Shown in pieces: positions 50,801-59,257 of a stretch of DNA of 64,000 bases. The notes under the pieces were generated by a model that saw only the letters and a list, made by a program, of their open reading frames with translations, did not search any database and was not told the origin of the DNA. Origin of the DNA: DASXYG01 sp036502625 (GTDB lineage: Bacteria > Actinomycetota > Actinomycetes > Streptosporangiales > Streptosporangiaceae); assembly GCA_036502625.1 (NCBI GenBank), contig DASXYG010000140.1, positions 62,001 through 126,000 of the forward strand, written 5' to 3'. How positions within the stretch are numbered: the stretch's first letter is position 1; each line of letters starts with the position of its first letter. The position numbers were made by a program, and so were the translations under genes.

Positions 50801-50968
50801 CGGCGGGTGCTCGCCCCAGATCCAGTCGACGAGCGCCGCCTTGGGGACCGTGTGCCCGGGAACGAGCGCGAGGGCGACCAGCAGCGCGCGCAGCCGGGCG
50901 CCCGGCACGTCGGCCAGGGCGCCGTCGTCCGCGCGGACCTCGAACGGTCCCAGCACCCGGATCTCCAC
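47828..50968 (-). CDS. AfsR-like SARP regulator (BTAD, NB-ARC ATPase, TPR)
   Basis: A 1046-residue regulator. Residues 1-95 form an OmpR-like DNA-binding domain (IRVLGPFEVRADDG...LVDWIWGEHPPSEAANALQRLVSRLRKAL), 96-240 the BTAD domain (TGRDTEALLVYDRTRETLADELGADPSPEL), then an NB-ARC-like ATPase with P-loop GPGGSGKT at 284-291 and VLVLDNCEHV as Walker B, and a long C-terminal TPR-like helical region. The GTG at 50968 is divergent from the P450. GTGTCAG repeats near the P450 and the exporter suggest both are targets. Confidence 0.92.
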   Translation of the reverse strand: MEIRVLGPFEVRADDGALADVPGARLRALLVALALVPGHTVPKAALVDWIWGEHPPSEAANALQRLVSRLRKALPDGSVEGRTDGYRLTADPDAVDAVRFERLLAQARDTEDPRRLTRLRAALALWRGPALQDVGLRDSAAFDAAATRLDGLRLTAMEDRFDAEIGLGNGAELVTELTDLVAAHPVRERLVAALMRALVATGRDTEALLVYDRTRETLADELGADPSPELSALHVALLRGELGRREEIRKTNVRAELTSFVGKDTDVAAVRDLVAEHRLTTLIGPGGSGKTRLATETAQTLLGGLPDGAWLVELAAIGADGDVAQATLDALKLRDTLLGDAPDAEPVDRVVAALRERAMVLVLDNCEHVIESAAAFAHRVLGECRRLRILATSREPLGITGEALWPVVPLDLPADDADPGAIASAPAVRLLRDRAGAVRTDLATDARTSATLARVCRALDGMPLAIELAAARLRTMSLDQLANRLDDRFRLLTGGSRTALPRHRTLRAVIDWSWELLTDAERVVLRRLSVFSGGASLEAAERVCAGDAVEAGQVLELLTALTEKSLVVTPGEGTPRYRMLGTVKEYAGQRLAEAGESDLARHAHLAYVTELGETADPHLRRAEQLEWLAVLEAEHDNIGAAMRGALAAGEAQAAMRLAAAVGWYWWLGGHKTEGNELIAAAVTLPGDVTEEIRAVVYAFLAGFMTSGRGSDERQAEEWIHQVHEISERSPGLHPAVALVAALERLLHEPDASESVFEPLLADPDPWARAIARLQLGKMRIMHGHGGRDADAYLETALTEFRALGERWGISFALTELADRIAMRGDYAGACAYYEQAVAVVTEVGAVEDLVRMRSRQAQLYWLSGDGDACAAAMAEAERSAERVAWPEALAELALAKAGLARWSGDAEQAYRQLDIATAVQGETAERASHRVIRHDLLGYLAEDLDVSRGHRVAALDAASESGHPFAIAEVMVGIADLALRRGQDEQAARLLAASAGVRGLVDRSQPDVARIEEAARGRLGEPRFTEAAEEGARADWRELAGVTLAS

Positions 50969-51010
50969 CCGACAGATCCTGCCACGGGGCCGTTCGCGGA
51001 AGTCCGGCCC

Positions 51011-51028
51011 GTGTCAGCCCCGTGTCAG
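51011..51028. promoter_or_regulatory. SARP-type direct repeats between regulator and P450
   Basis: GTGTCAG at 51011-51017 and 51022-51028, spaced exactly 11 bases, in the divergent region of the SARP gene and the P450 gene. The same heptamer and spacing occur upstream of the exporter at 46100-46140. Confidence 0.7.
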
Positions 51029-51075
51029 GGCCTCCGGCCAGCCTGGTCGTAATGAACACCACGGAAGGACATCCG

Positions 51076-52302
51076 ATGAACCAGCCGACCGAAACGTCGC
51101 GCGGCCTGCCCACCGACCGCGACGCGGGCCCGTTCGACCCGCCCAGCGGGATCACCCGGATGCGCGAGACCCGTCCCGTCAGCCCGCTGACCTTCCCCGA
51201 CGGCCACGAGGGCTGGGTCGTCACCGGCTACGAGGCCGTCCGCCAGATGCTGGCCGACACCCGGTTCAGCTCACGCCTGGACCTCGGCGTCATCCACCCG
51301 GTGTACGAGATGACCGGCATGGAGGCGCCCACCGAGCCGCAGGCGCCGGTGCCCGGCCTGTTCATCGCCATGGACCCGCCGGACCACACCCGGATGCGCC
51401 GCAAGCTCACCGGCGCCTTCACGGTCCGCCGCATGAAGCGGCTCGAGGAGCAGATCGTCGAGGTCACCGAGCGGCGGCTCGACGCGATGGCGGGCCTCAC
51501 CCCGCCGGTCGACCTGGTCAAGGAGTTCGCGCTCCCGGTGCCCTCGCTGGTGATCTGCGAGCTGCTCGGCGTCCCGTACGAGGACCGGGCGGACTTCCAG
51601 GCCAACGCGGCCCAGTTTATGGTCAAGGACCAGACGCTGGAGGAGAAGGTGGGCGCGATCGTCGCGCTGAACACGTACCTGGCCGAGCTGGTCACGAAGA
51701 AGCGCGCCGAGCCCGTCGACGACATCCTGTCCGACCTGGCCCGCCACGAGGACCTCAGCGTCGAGGAGCTGACCGGCGCCGCCTTCCTGCTGCTGCTCGC
51801 CGGCCACGAGACCACCGCCAACATGCTGGGCCTCGGCACGTTCGCGCTGCTGGAGAACCCCGACCAGGCCGCCGAGCTGCGCGCCGACCCGGAGCTGATG
51901 CCCGGCGCCGTGGAGGAGCTCATGCGGTACCTGTCCGTCGCCGACATCTTCTACCGCTACGCCACCGAGGACATCGAGCTCGGCGGCGAGACGATCCCCG
52001 CGGGGTCGACGGTCGTCGTCTCGCTGCTGGCCGCCAACCGCGACCCCGCGCGCTTCGAGAACCCCGACACCCTGGACGTCCACCGCCAGGCCCGCGGCCA
52101 CACCGGGTTCGGCCACGGCGTCCACCAGTGCCTCGGCCAGCAGCTCGCCCGCATCGAGATGCGCGCCGGCCTCGACGGGCTGCTGCGCCGCTTCCCCGAC
52201 CTCAGGCTCGCCGTCCCGGCCGGCGACGTACGGCTCAGGACCGACATGAACATTTACGGCGTCCACGAGCTCCCGGTCACCTGGACGGAGACGGCCCGGT
52301 GA
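51076..52302 (+). CDS. cytochrome P450
   Basis: A 408-residue soluble P450. AGHETT (242-247), ExxR (EELMR near 280-284) and the heme loop FGHGVHQCLGQQLAR with Cys352 are complete, as is MDPPDHTRMRRKLTGAFTVRRM. I choose the ATG at 51076, preceded by GGAAGGA; ATG 51052 would add eight residues and might serve a leaderless transcript. It is related to, but distinct from, the P450 at 38851. Probably a target of the divergent SARP regulator and possibly tied to whatever the DrrAB-like pump exports. Confidence 0.92.
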   Translation: MNQPTETSRGLPTDRDAGPFDPPSGITRMRETRPVSPLTFPDGHEGWVVTGYEAVRQMLADTRFSSRLDLGVIHPVYEMTGMEAPTEPQAPVPGLFIAMDPPDHTRMRRKLTGAFTVRRMKRLEEQIVEVTERRLDAMAGLTPPVDLVKEFALPVPSLVICELLGVPYEDRADFQANAAQFMVKDQTLEEKVGAIVALNTYLAELVTKKRAEPVDDILSDLARHEDLSVEELTGAAFLLLLAGHETTANMLGLGTFALLENPDQAAELRADPELMPGAVEELMRYLSVADIFYRYATEDIELGGETIPAGSTVVVSLLAANRDPARFENPDTLDVHRQARGHTGFGHGVHQCLGQQLARIEMRAGLDGLLRRFPDLRLAVPAGDVRLRTDMNIYGVHELPVTWTETAR

Positions 52303-52345
52303 GGCCGCGGACCGGCCCGCGATACTGGTCCCGGGAGGTCCCGAC

Positions 52346-52738
52346 ATGACCAGCAAGTTCACCGAGCTCGCGATCGACTGTGCCGATCCTCAGAGCCTCG
52401 CCCGGTTCTGGTGCGCGGTCCTCGGCTACGAGGTGCGGGACGAGGACGAGGAGGACGGGCTCGTCACGATCGGCTCCCCGACGGCGGCCGACGACGAGGA
52501 CCGCCGCGGCCCGGTGCCGCCGACGCTGACGTTCGCGCACGTGCCCGAGGGCAAGACCGTCAAGAACCGGCTCCACCTCGACGTCAGCCCGTCCGACCGG
52601 GGGCAGGACGACGAGGTACGCCGCCTGCTCGACCTGGGCGCCCGCCGCGCGGACGTCGGCCAGGGCGACCAGAGCTGGGTCGTCCTCACCGACCCGGAGG
52701 GCAACGAGTTCTGCGTCCTCGCGGGCCGCCGCCCCTGA
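52346..52738 (+). CDS. VOC-family (glyoxalase-like) protein
   Basis: A 130-residue glyoxalase/bleomycin-resistance fold protein with two beta-alpha-beta-beta-beta modules: FTELAIDCADPQSLARFWCAVLGYEV and NRLHLDVSPSDRGQDDEVRRLLDLGARR, ending WVVLTDPEGNEFCVL. Metal-binding positions of true glyoxalase are only partly kept. It follows the P450 by 43 bases and could be co-transcribed. Confidence 0.88.
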   Translation: MTSKFTELAIDCADPQSLARFWCAVLGYEVRDEDEEDGLVTIGSPTAADDEDRRGPVPPTLTFAHVPEGKTVKNRLHLDVSPSDRGQDDEVRRLLDLGARRADVGQGDQSWVVLTDPEGNEFCVLAGRRP

Positions 52739-52782
52739 CCGGAGCCCTACCGCGCCCGCCGCCTCAGTAGGGTCTGTCCATT

Positions 52783-53946
52783 GTGGACACGACGACGAGC
52801 GCGGACGGGGCGGCGGAGCCAGCCGGGGCCGCCCGGGTCAGGGGCCTGGTGCTGTCGGCGGTGACGTCGCTGGTGGCGTTCCTGCTGGGCCTGGTGCTGT
52901 TGTACGGGGTGCTGAAGCACGGCCCGACCGGCGTGTTCCGGTGGGCGGACATCGCCGGCGGCGCGGTGGCCAGTGCCGCGCTGGTGTGGCGGCGGCGCGC
53001 CCCGGTGGTGCTCGGGATCGTGCTGGCGGTCGTCGCGGCGTTCGTGGCGTCGGCGGGCGCGGCGAACATGTTCGCCCTGTACGCGGTGGCGCGGTACCGC
53101 CGGCTGGGCGTGGCGGTGGCCGTCGGGGTCGCCGTCGTGGGCTTCGGCGTCGTGTTCTGGTGGCTGTACCCGGGCAACAACGGCCTCGACCTGACGCTCG
53201 TGGTGAACACCGCCATCGCCGCGGCGGCGATCGCGTGGGGCGCGTTCCGGCAGTCGCAGGCCGCGCTGATCGAGTCGCTGCAGGCGCGGGCGGACCGCGC
53301 CGAGCGCGAACGGGTGCTGGAGCAGGAGCGGATCCGGCTGGCGGAGCGGAGCCGCATCGCCAGGGAGATGCACGACGCGGTGGCGCACCGGGTGTCGCTG
53401 ATCGCGCTGCACGCCGGCGGGTTGCAGGTCGCCCCGGACCCGTCCGCCGACGACGTGCACCACAGCGCCGGGATGATCCGTTCGGCCGCGGTGGTGGCGC
53501 TGGAGGAGCTGCGGGCCGCGCTCGGCGTGCTCCGCAGCGGGGAGTCGGGGACGCTGGAGCAGCCCGGCGTGGACCGGGTCGGCGACCTCGTCGACGAGGC
53601 GAACGCGGCCGGGCAGGCGGTCGCCCTGCGCATGGATCCCGCCGTGGCCGACGTCGCCGGGGCCGTGGGGCGGGACATCCACCGGATCGTGCAGGAGGGG
53701 CTGACGAACGCGCGCAAGCACGCGCCCGGCCGCTCCGCGCGGGTGACGATCGCCGTCGTGGACGAGGAGGTGGTCGTGACCGTACGGAACGACGCGGCCG
53801 GGGCGTCGCTGGAGCTGCCCGGCAGCGGTACGGGTCTCGTCGGGCTGGAGGAACGCGTGCACCTGGCCGGCGGGACGCTGACCCACGGGACGACACCGGC
53901 AGGGGAGTTCGAGTTGGAGGGTCGGTTGCCGTGGCGCCGTCAGTGA
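52783..53946 (+). CDS. sensor histidine kinase, NarL/DesK type
   Basis: A 387-residue kinase. About four to five N-terminal membrane helices (roughly 21-155), a coiled linker rich in Arg/Glu (165-190), the HisKA_3 phosphoacceptor His197 in RIAREMHDAVAHRVSLIALH, and an ATPase domain with LTNARKHAPG (N-box) and GTGLVGLEERVHLAGG (G-box). The GTG at 52783 has no obvious ribosome-binding site. It overlaps the response regulator gene. Signal unknown. Confidence 0.92.
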   Translation: MDTTTSADGAAEPAGAARVRGLVLSAVTSLVAFLLGLVLLYGVLKHGPTGVFRWADIAGGAVASAALVWRRRAPVVLGIVLAVVAAFVASAGAANMFALYAVARYRRLGVAVAVGVAVVGFGVVFWWLYPGNNGLDLTLVVNTAIAAAAIAWGAFRQSQAALIESLQARADRAERERVLEQERIRLAERSRIAREMHDAVAHRVSLIALHAGGLQVAPDPSADDVHHSAGMIRSAAVVALEELRAALGVLRSGESGTLEQPGVDRVGDLVDEANAAGQAVALRMDPAVADVAGAVGRDIHRIVQEGLTNARKHAPGRSARVTIAVVDEEVVVTVRNDAAGASLELPGSGTGLVGLEERVHLAGGTLTHGTTPAGEFELEGRLPWRRQ

Positions 53947-54602
53947 TGATCGTCGATGACGACGCGATGGTCCGTACGGGCCTGAAGCTCGTCCTGTCCG
54001 CCGACCCGTCGCTGACGGTGGTCGGCGAGGCGAACAACGGCCGGGACGCGGTCGCCGCCGTACGGCGTGCCGGGCCAGACGACCGGCCCGACGTGGTGCT
54101 GATGGACCTGCAGATGCCGGTCATGGACGGCATCGCCGCGACCGCCGAGCTGCGCCGGCTGCCGGCGCCGCCGATGGTGCTGATCCTCACCACGTTCCAG
54201 CTCGACGAGCACATCCTCGACGCGCTGCAGTCGGGGGCGTCCGGATACCTGATGAAGGACACCGACCCGGTGGAGATCGCCCGCGCGATCCACGTCGCCG
54301 CCGGCGGCGGATCGGTCTTCTCCGCGTCGGTGACCGAGCGCCTGGTGCGCCGCGCCGGCCCGGACCCGGACACCCAGCAGGCCGCCACGGCCGCCGCGGC
54401 GCGGCTCGCCGCCTTGACGGACCGGGAGCGCGCCGTCGCCGACGCCGTCGCGGAGGGGAAGTCGAACGCCGCGATCGCCGCGGAGATGTTCATGAGCGAG
54501 GCGACGGTGAAGACCCATGTGTCGCGCGTGCTGTCCAAGCTCGACGCCGGCAACCGGGTGCAGATCGCGCTGGCCGTGTACAACGCCCGCAAACGAGCGT
54601 GA
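53931..54602 (+). CDS. response regulator, NarL/LuxR type
   Basis: A 223-residue regulator. The receiver has the acidic pair DDD near 9-11, phospho-acceptor Asp59 (VVLMDLQMPVMDG), Thr in ILTTFQ and Lys in YLMKDTDP. The C-terminal LuxR helix-turn-helix is LTDRERAVADAVAEGKSNAAIAAEMFMSEATVKTHVSRVLSKL. I use the GTG at 53931, which has GGAGG upstream; starts at 53943 or 53946 at the kinase stop are alternatives. It is the cognate partner of the kinase. Confidence 0.92.
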   Translation: MAPSVMIVDDDAMVRTGLKLVLSADPSLTVVGEANNGRDAVAAVRRAGPDDRPDVVLMDLQMPVMDGIAATAELRRLPAPPMVLILTTFQLDEHILDALQSGASGYLMKDTDPVEIARAIHVAAGGGSVFSASVTERLVRRAGPDPDTQQAATAAAARLAALTDRERAVADAVAEGKSNAAIAAEMFMSEATVKTHVSRVLSKLDAGNRVQIALAVYNARKRA

Positions 54603-54628
54603 CGACGGCGGCGGAGCCCGCTTGTTCT

Positions 54629-55609
54629 CTAGCCGAGCAGGTCGGTGAAGGCGTCGCCGGCCTCGGTCCGGGTGATGATCACGTGCTTGCCGTGGCGGCG
54701 GCGTTCCAGGAGGCCGGCCTCCACCAGCGAGCGGCAGTGGTACGTGGCGTTGGCGGGGCTGCAGGCCAGGACCCCCGCGAGCTCGCTCATGCTCAGCGGA
54801 TGCCCGGCGGAGCGCAGGATCGTGGCGCGCAGCGGACCGAGGACGACGGCCAGCCGGTCGGCGGCGGGCGGTCGCGGCGCGTCGCCCCAGAGGCGGCCGA
54901 CCCCGGGCAGCGGGTAGCCGATCCACACCTGGTCCGGGAGGTCGAGGGCGAACATCGACGCGCCCGCACCGGAGACGATGGGCACCAGGACCAGGCGCCG
55001 CCCCGCGAGGTCGTAGGTGTCCGACTGCGGATCGGGCAGGTGGAGGCTGGCGCCGAGCAGCCGGAAGCGCCCGCTGATGCCCTGCAGGATCGCATCCGGG
55101 CGGCCGCGCACCACCGCGACGCCGACCCGCTCGGTCTCCCGTTCGAGCAGGCCGGCCGCCCGCTTCCACACCGGCCGGAACTCCCGCCACACGGAGCTCA
55201 GCAGATCCGTGTAGGCGCCGATCCACTTCCGCGGACGGTCGATGACCGACCGCCACTGGCGCGGCACCCGCCCGCCGAACTCCGCCTCGAGCTCCCGCAA
55301 CAGGGTGTCGGGCGAGAGGCCCGCGAGGTACTCGCACTGCGTGGCCACATCGCCGTCGGGCACGCACGCCGTCGGGGTCACGCAGTCGGGGATCACGGAG
55401 TACTCCGGGGTGAACAGCGGCCCGAGCACCTCGGGCGCGCTCGCCGGCGCCGCCGAGCGTACGAGGCGGCGCCACTTGACCGGCAGCCCGTGGCCGCGGC
55501 CCCCGAGGGCGTCGGCGACCAGGGACAGCAGCGTCGCCCCCTCGTACGCGGCCACCGTGATCCGCACGTCGTCGAGCGCGCCGAGCCGCAGTTCGGTATA
55601 GCCGTGCAT
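54629..55609 (-). CDS. ArsR-like winged-helix regulator with long N-terminal domain (DUF5937 type)
   Basis: A 326-residue protein. The C-terminal 80 residues are an ArsR-type winged helix (LRATILRSAGHPLSMSELAGVLACSPANATYHCRSLVEAGLLERRRHGKHVI). The 240-residue N-terminal part, starting LRLGALDDVRITVAAYEG and holding DTLLRELEAEFGG, is typical of actinobacterial DUF5937 proteins and lacks the metal cysteines of true ArsR. It lies at the end of a minus-strand set that includes two membrane protein genes. Effector unknown. Confidence 0.85.
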   Translation of the reverse strand: MHGYTELRLGALDDVRITVAAYEGATLLSLVADALGGRGHGLPVKWRRLVRSAAPASAPEVLGPLFTPEYSVIPDCVTPTACVPDGDVATQCEYLAGLSPDTLLRELEAEFGGRVPRQWRSVIDRPRKWIGAYTDLLSSVWREFRPVWKRAAGLLERETERVGVAVVRGRPDAILQGISGRFRLLGASLHLPDPQSDTYDLAGRRLVLVPIVSGAGASMFALDLPDQVWIGYPLPGVGRLWGDAPRPPAADRLAVVLGPLRATILRSAGHPLSMSELAGVLACSPANATYHCRSLVEAGLLERRRHGKHVIITRTEAGDAFTDLLG

Positions 55610-55656
55610 CGTGACTCCTCGTTCGCGGCTCGGCGGCGACGTCGACTTCGACCGGG

Positions 55657-56346
55657 TCAGGCGATCGCCTGAGCGGACGCCCGGGGCTCGGCCGGGACGA
55701 TCCGGGCACGGAGCACCGACGCCCCGAGGACGGCGAACCAGATGACGTTGATCGCGCCGATGCTGGCGACGGCGCCCCAGCCGTTCGCGGCATAGAAGTT
55801 CGCGGGGTCCATACCGAAGAACAGTGACGGGATCAGCGCGATGTTCACGATCCCGAGGATGACATTCCCGACCAGGACCGGCCGCGGCAGTGCCCGGGGT
55901 CCGGCCGCGGCCACGGTCAGGGCGATCAGGAACGTGGCCACCAGGATGCGGGCGATGGGCCCGTGCAGGAGCGTCATGCCGGCGGCCAGCGGGCCGAAGA
56001 ACGTGGGGTCCTTCGAGCCGTCGGGGAACTGCAGGGACGTGCCGACCTCCAGCGAGGCCGAGACCAGGGTGACGGCGACGTAGGTCAGCAGCGCCGTCGT
56101 CGCGATCGAGCCGGCCATGCCGGGGTCGCCGCGTCCGGCCGCGCGCAGCATCCGCTGCAGGCCGACCGCGAAGATCAGGAACCCGGCGAATGTGACGACG
56201 GTGATCAGGTTGCGCGCCAGGACGTTGCTGGCCGGCGGCGGCCCGGAGTACACGAAGTAGAGCCCGACCATGAGCACCGAGAGCAGCCCGCCGAGCAGGC
56301 CGCTCAGCCCGGTCACGATGCGGTTGGAAGACGTGAACGTGATCAT
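55657..56346 (-). CDS. polytopic membrane protein, DUF4386-like
   Basis: A 229-residue membrane protein with about six hydrophobic segments: LSGLLGGLLSVLMVGLYFVYSG, LITVVTFAGFLIFAVGLQRML, LLTYVAVTLVSASLEV, ILVATFLIALTVAAAG, VILGIVNIALIPSLFFG and AINVIWFAVLGASVL. The pattern resembles DUF4386-type proteins. The ATG at 56346 is two bases beyond the stop of the upstream 2-TM gene, so they are co-transcribed. Function unknown. Confidence 0.75.
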   Translation of the reverse strand: MITFTSSNRIVTGLSGLLGGLLSVLMVGLYFVYSGPPPASNVLARNLITVVTFAGFLIFAVGLQRMLRAAGRGDPGMAGSIATTALLTYVAVTLVSASLEVGTSLQFPDGSKDPTFFGPLAAGMTLLHGPIARILVATFLIALTVAAAGPRALPRPVLVGNVILGIVNIALIPSLFFGMDPANFYAANGWGAVASIGAINVIWFAVLGASVLRARIVPAEPRASAQAIA

Positions 56347-56348
56347 GA

Positions 56349-56654
56349 TCAGCCCTTCTCGGAGTAACCGTCGTGGAGCCTGTCGGCCGCGGTCAGGCCG
56401 AGGGCGGCGACCACGCCCACGACCCCGGACCACAGCCACCACGGCCCGTCGAGATGGCTGGTGGCGATCGCGATGATCATCCAGATGATCATCTGGACCA
56501 GCGTGACCAGCGTCGCGGCGATCAGCACCGCCTGCCGCGCCAGGTGGATCCGCCGCTTGACCGAGCCGGCGGGCGCGGTCGAGGGCGCCGCGACCGCGGC
56601 GGCGACCGCCGCCAACCAGGCGATGGGGGTCTGTTCTGAACTGGTCTTCGTCAT
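56349..56654 (-). CDS. small two-helix membrane protein
   Basis: A 101-residue protein with an N-terminal Ala-rich segment (PIAWLAAVAAAVAAPST), a helix VLIAATLVTLVQMIIWMIIAIA and a second WLWSGVVGVVAALGLTA. It ends DRLHDGYSEKG. The ATG at 56654 is used; the longer frame upstream is atypical. It directly precedes the DUF4386-like gene. Function unknown. Confidence 0.7.
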   Translation of the reverse strand: MTKTSSEQTPIAWLAAVAAAVAAPSTAPAGSVKRRIHLARQAVLIAATLVTLVQMIIWMIIAIATSHLDGPWWLWSGVVGVVAALGLTAADRLHDGYSEKG

Positions 56655-56824
56655 GGCCCCAGCCTTCCGCCCGGGAGCCCCCGCCACATCGACCGATCCG
56701 CTCGGCCGGAACAACGAAAGTCGTAGCCCCGCCAACGTTCGGGGCGGCGCCGTTCCCGTCCGTTTCCCCCGCCCTGGAAGGCGTTGTGGCAGATTTGGTC
56801 GACAACGCTCTCAGGGAGCCGATC

Positions 56825-57292
56825 ATGAGCGATAGCGAGCAGGCCAAGGGGCCCCGGCACGCGCCGAGCTGGCTCAAGTACCCGAACAAGCTCATGAAGT
56901 CAATGATCAATGGCGGCATCGCGCCCGGTACGAATCACACGCTCACCGTGGCCGGGCGCCGCAGCGGCGTACCGCGGAGCACGCCGGTCGCGGTCGTGAC
57001 CGTCGACGGCAGCGAGCACATCGTGGCGGGCTTCGCCGATTCGGACTGGGTCAAGAACGTCCGCCACGCCGGGTCCGGGCATCTCAGGCGCGGCCGCGTC
57101 CAGCGCCACGTCGCCCTGGTCGAGGTGCCGGAGGCGCAGAGCCCGGTGATCCTCCGGCACTTCGCCAAGGACGTACGCGGCGGCCGCGGCTTCCTCGCGG
57201 TCGGCCCGGACGGCACCGATTCGGAGTTCGCCGCGGCCGCCAAGGAGCACCCGGTCTTCCGCGTCGTCCCCGCCGAGCCGGACGGGGCGTGA
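56825..57292 (+). CDS. Ddn-like deazaflavin (F420)-dependent nitroreductase family protein
   Basis: A 155-residue split-barrel protein. LKYPNKLMKSMINGGIAPGTNHTLTVAGRRSGVPRSTPVAVVTVDGSEHIVAGFADSDWVKNVRHAG contains the GRRSGxxR and WVKNxR motifs of the F420-binding deazaflavin-dependent nitroreductase (Ddn) family. The ATG at 56825 follows AGGGAG. Divergent from the two membrane protein genes. Substrate unknown. Confidence 0.88.
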   Translation: MSDSEQAKGPRHAPSWLKYPNKLMKSMINGGIAPGTNHTLTVAGRRSGVPRSTPVAVVTVDGSEHIVAGFADSDWVKNVRHAGSGHLRRGRVQRHVALVEVPEAQSPVILRHFAKDVRGGRGFLAVGPDGTDSEFAAAAKEHPVFRVVPAEPDGA

Positions 57293-57353
57293 CCCACCGC
57301 GCCAGGCCCGCTAGATGATCACTTCGCGCCCGGTGAGCGGGTTCCGACGGCGT

Positions 57354-58556
57354 TCACAGTGTGCGCAGCGCCTCCGTTGGGGAGAGGCGCGCGGCGCGCA
57401 GCGCGGGCAGTAGGCCGGCGATCGCGCCGATGACGATCGCGGCGCCGATCCCGCCGACCCATGCCTCGGCCGGGATGACCACCGCCCAGCCCTTCGTGTT
57501 CGCGTAGACCGCGGTGGTCAGCGCCCCGGCCGCGACCCCGGCCACCCCGCCGAGCAGCGCGAGCATGACGGCCTCGGACAGGAACTGGGTGCGGATCTGG
57601 CCCCGGGTGGCGCCGAGCGCCCGGCGCAGCCCGATCTCCGATCGGCGTTCCAGCACCGAGATGATCATGATGTTCGCGACCCCGACCGCGCCCACGATCA
57701 GCGCCACGAGCCCGAGCCCGAGGAACAGGCTGTTGAACGTGTCGTTCGCGGCGGCGCGCGCGGTGAGCGCGTCGGACGGCTGGCTGACGTCGACGTCGCT
57801 CGGCGACTCGGGGTTCGCGGTCTGCGCGAGCACCCCCTGCACCGCGTCCACCCGGTCCGTACGGGCCCGCGCGAACACCGTGGTCGGGGGCCCGGCCACC
57901 GCCTTGCCCCTGTCGACGGTCGTGTAGCTGAGGTAGCGCTCCGCCGCCGGGTAGCCGATCAGCGCGCTGGTGTCGACGTCGATGGACAGCGTCGCGGGCT
58001 TCAGGATGCCGACGACGTAGAACCACTGGTTCTTCATCCAGATCCGCTGCCCCGGGTAGACGCGGTCGATCCCGAGGCGCTGCGCGGCGAGCGCGCCGAG
58101 CACGGTGACCGGCTCGCGCTCGGTCGCCGGGTTCAGCCAGCGGCCCTGCGCGATGCCGGTGCCGATCACGCCGGGCAGGTTGAGGCTGGCGGCCCGTACC
58201 TTCAGGGCGTTGGTGTTGACCACCGGGATCAGCGGGCTGCGGTACACGTTCGCGTTCGCGACGGCGCCGGCGTGCGCGACCTGCTCGACGTCCGGCAGGT
58301 GGGCGATCCGGAGCGGCGCGGCCACCGGGAGCTGCGCCGAGCCGCCGGTGAACGACTGGCCGGTGTTCGCGGTCAGCAGGTTCGTGCCGAGCTGGTCGAT
58401 CTGGGCCAGCAGCGCGGCCTGGGAGGACGCGGACAGGCCGAGCACCGCCACGATGGCCGCGGTGCCGATCGCGATCCCCAGCGCGGACAGGGCGGCCCGC
58501 ATGCGGCGGGCCCGGATTCCGATGCTGGCCACACGCATCTGGTCGGACAGCCTCAT
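57354..58556 (-). CDS. MacB-like FtsX-domain ABC transporter permease
   Basis: A 400-residue membrane protein: one N-terminal helix (ALSALGIAIGTAAIVAVLGL), a long extracytoplasmic MacB_PCD domain (about 45-270), then three C-terminal helices with the FtsX motif NIMIISVLERRSEIGLRRALGATRGQI. It overlaps the ATPase gene by four bases (ATGA). MacAB-type systems pump substrates from the outer membrane leaflet using mechanotransmission. It ends the four-gene operon that starts at 60961. Confidence 0.92.
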   Translation of the reverse strand: MRLSDQMRVASIGIRARRMRAALSALGIAIGTAAIVAVLGLSASSQAALLAQIDQLGTNLLTANTGQSFTGGSAQLPVAAPLRIAHLPDVEQVAHAGAVANANVYRSPLIPVVNTNALKVRAASLNLPGVIGTGIAQGRWLNPATEREPVTVLGALAAQRLGIDRVYPGQRIWMKNQWFYVVGILKPATLSIDVDTSALIGYPAAERYLSYTTVDRGKAVAGPPTTVFARARTDRVDAVQGVLAQTANPESPSDVDVSQPSDALTARAAANDTFNSLFLGLGLVALIVGAVGVANIMIISVLERRSEIGLRRALGATRGQIRTQFLSEAVMLALLGGVAGVAAGALTTAVYANTKGWAVVIPAEAWVGGIGAAIVIGAIAGLLPALRAARLSPTEALRTL

Positions 58557-59257
58557 ACGCCCTCCATCGAACGCGCCGCGCTGTCGGCGACGATCCGCCC
58601 GTCGAGTACGCGCAACTGGCGGGGCATCCGGGCGGCCAGCCCGCTGTCGTGGGTGATCACCAGGATGGTGGCCCCGTCGGCGTTGAGCTCGCGCAGCAGG
58701 TCGATGATGGCCGCGCCCGTCCTGCTGTCGAGGTTCCCGGTCGGTTCGTCGGCCAGCACGATGGCCGGGCGGCCGACCAGGGCGCGGGCGATCGCCACGC
58801 GCTGGCGCTCCCCGCCCGAGAGCCGGCCCGGACGGAAGCCGGCCCGGTCGGCCAGCCCGACCCGGTCGAGCGCCTCGGCGGCGCGCTCCCGCCGCTCGGC
58901 CGATCCCGCGCCGCCGTACAGCAGGCCGTCCGCCACGTTGTCCAGGACGCTGGTGTACTCCGACAGGAAGAACTGCTGGAAGACGAAGCCGATGCTGCGC
59001 GCCCGCAGCGCGGCGAGCCGGCGGTCGGTGAGCGCCGCGACGTCCTCCCCGTCGATCCGTACCGCGCCGTCGGTGGGCCGCTCCAGCGTGCCGAGGATGT
59101 GCAGCAGCGTGGACTTGCCCGATCCCGACGGGCCGACGATCGCGACCAGCTCCCCGCTGCGCACGGTGAAGCTCACGCCGCGCAGCGCGTGCACCGGGGG
59201 CTGCGTGCCGTACGTCTTGGTGACCCGCGCCAGTTCGAGGACGTTCGACTCGCTCAT
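58553..59257 (-). CDS. MacB/LolD-type ABC transporter ATPase
   Basis: A 234-residue ATPase. Walker A GPSGSGKSTLL, Q-loop FVFQQFFLSEYTSVLDNVADGL, signature LSGGERQRVAIARAL, Walker B IVLADEPTGNLDSRTG and LVITHD are intact. It overlaps the adaptor gene upstream and the permease downstream, so all three are made together. Confidence 0.93.
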   Translation of the reverse strand: MSESNVLELARVTKTYGTQPPVHALRGVSFTVRSGELVAIVGPSGSGKSTLLHILGTLERPTDGAVRIDGEDVAALTDRRLAALRARSIGFVFQQFFLSEYTSVLDNVADGLLYGGAGSAERRERAAEALDRVGLADRAGFRPGRLSGGERQRVAIARALVGRPAIVLADEPTGNLDSRTGAAIIDLLRELNADGATILVITHDSGLAARMPRQLRVLDGRIVADSAARSMEGV

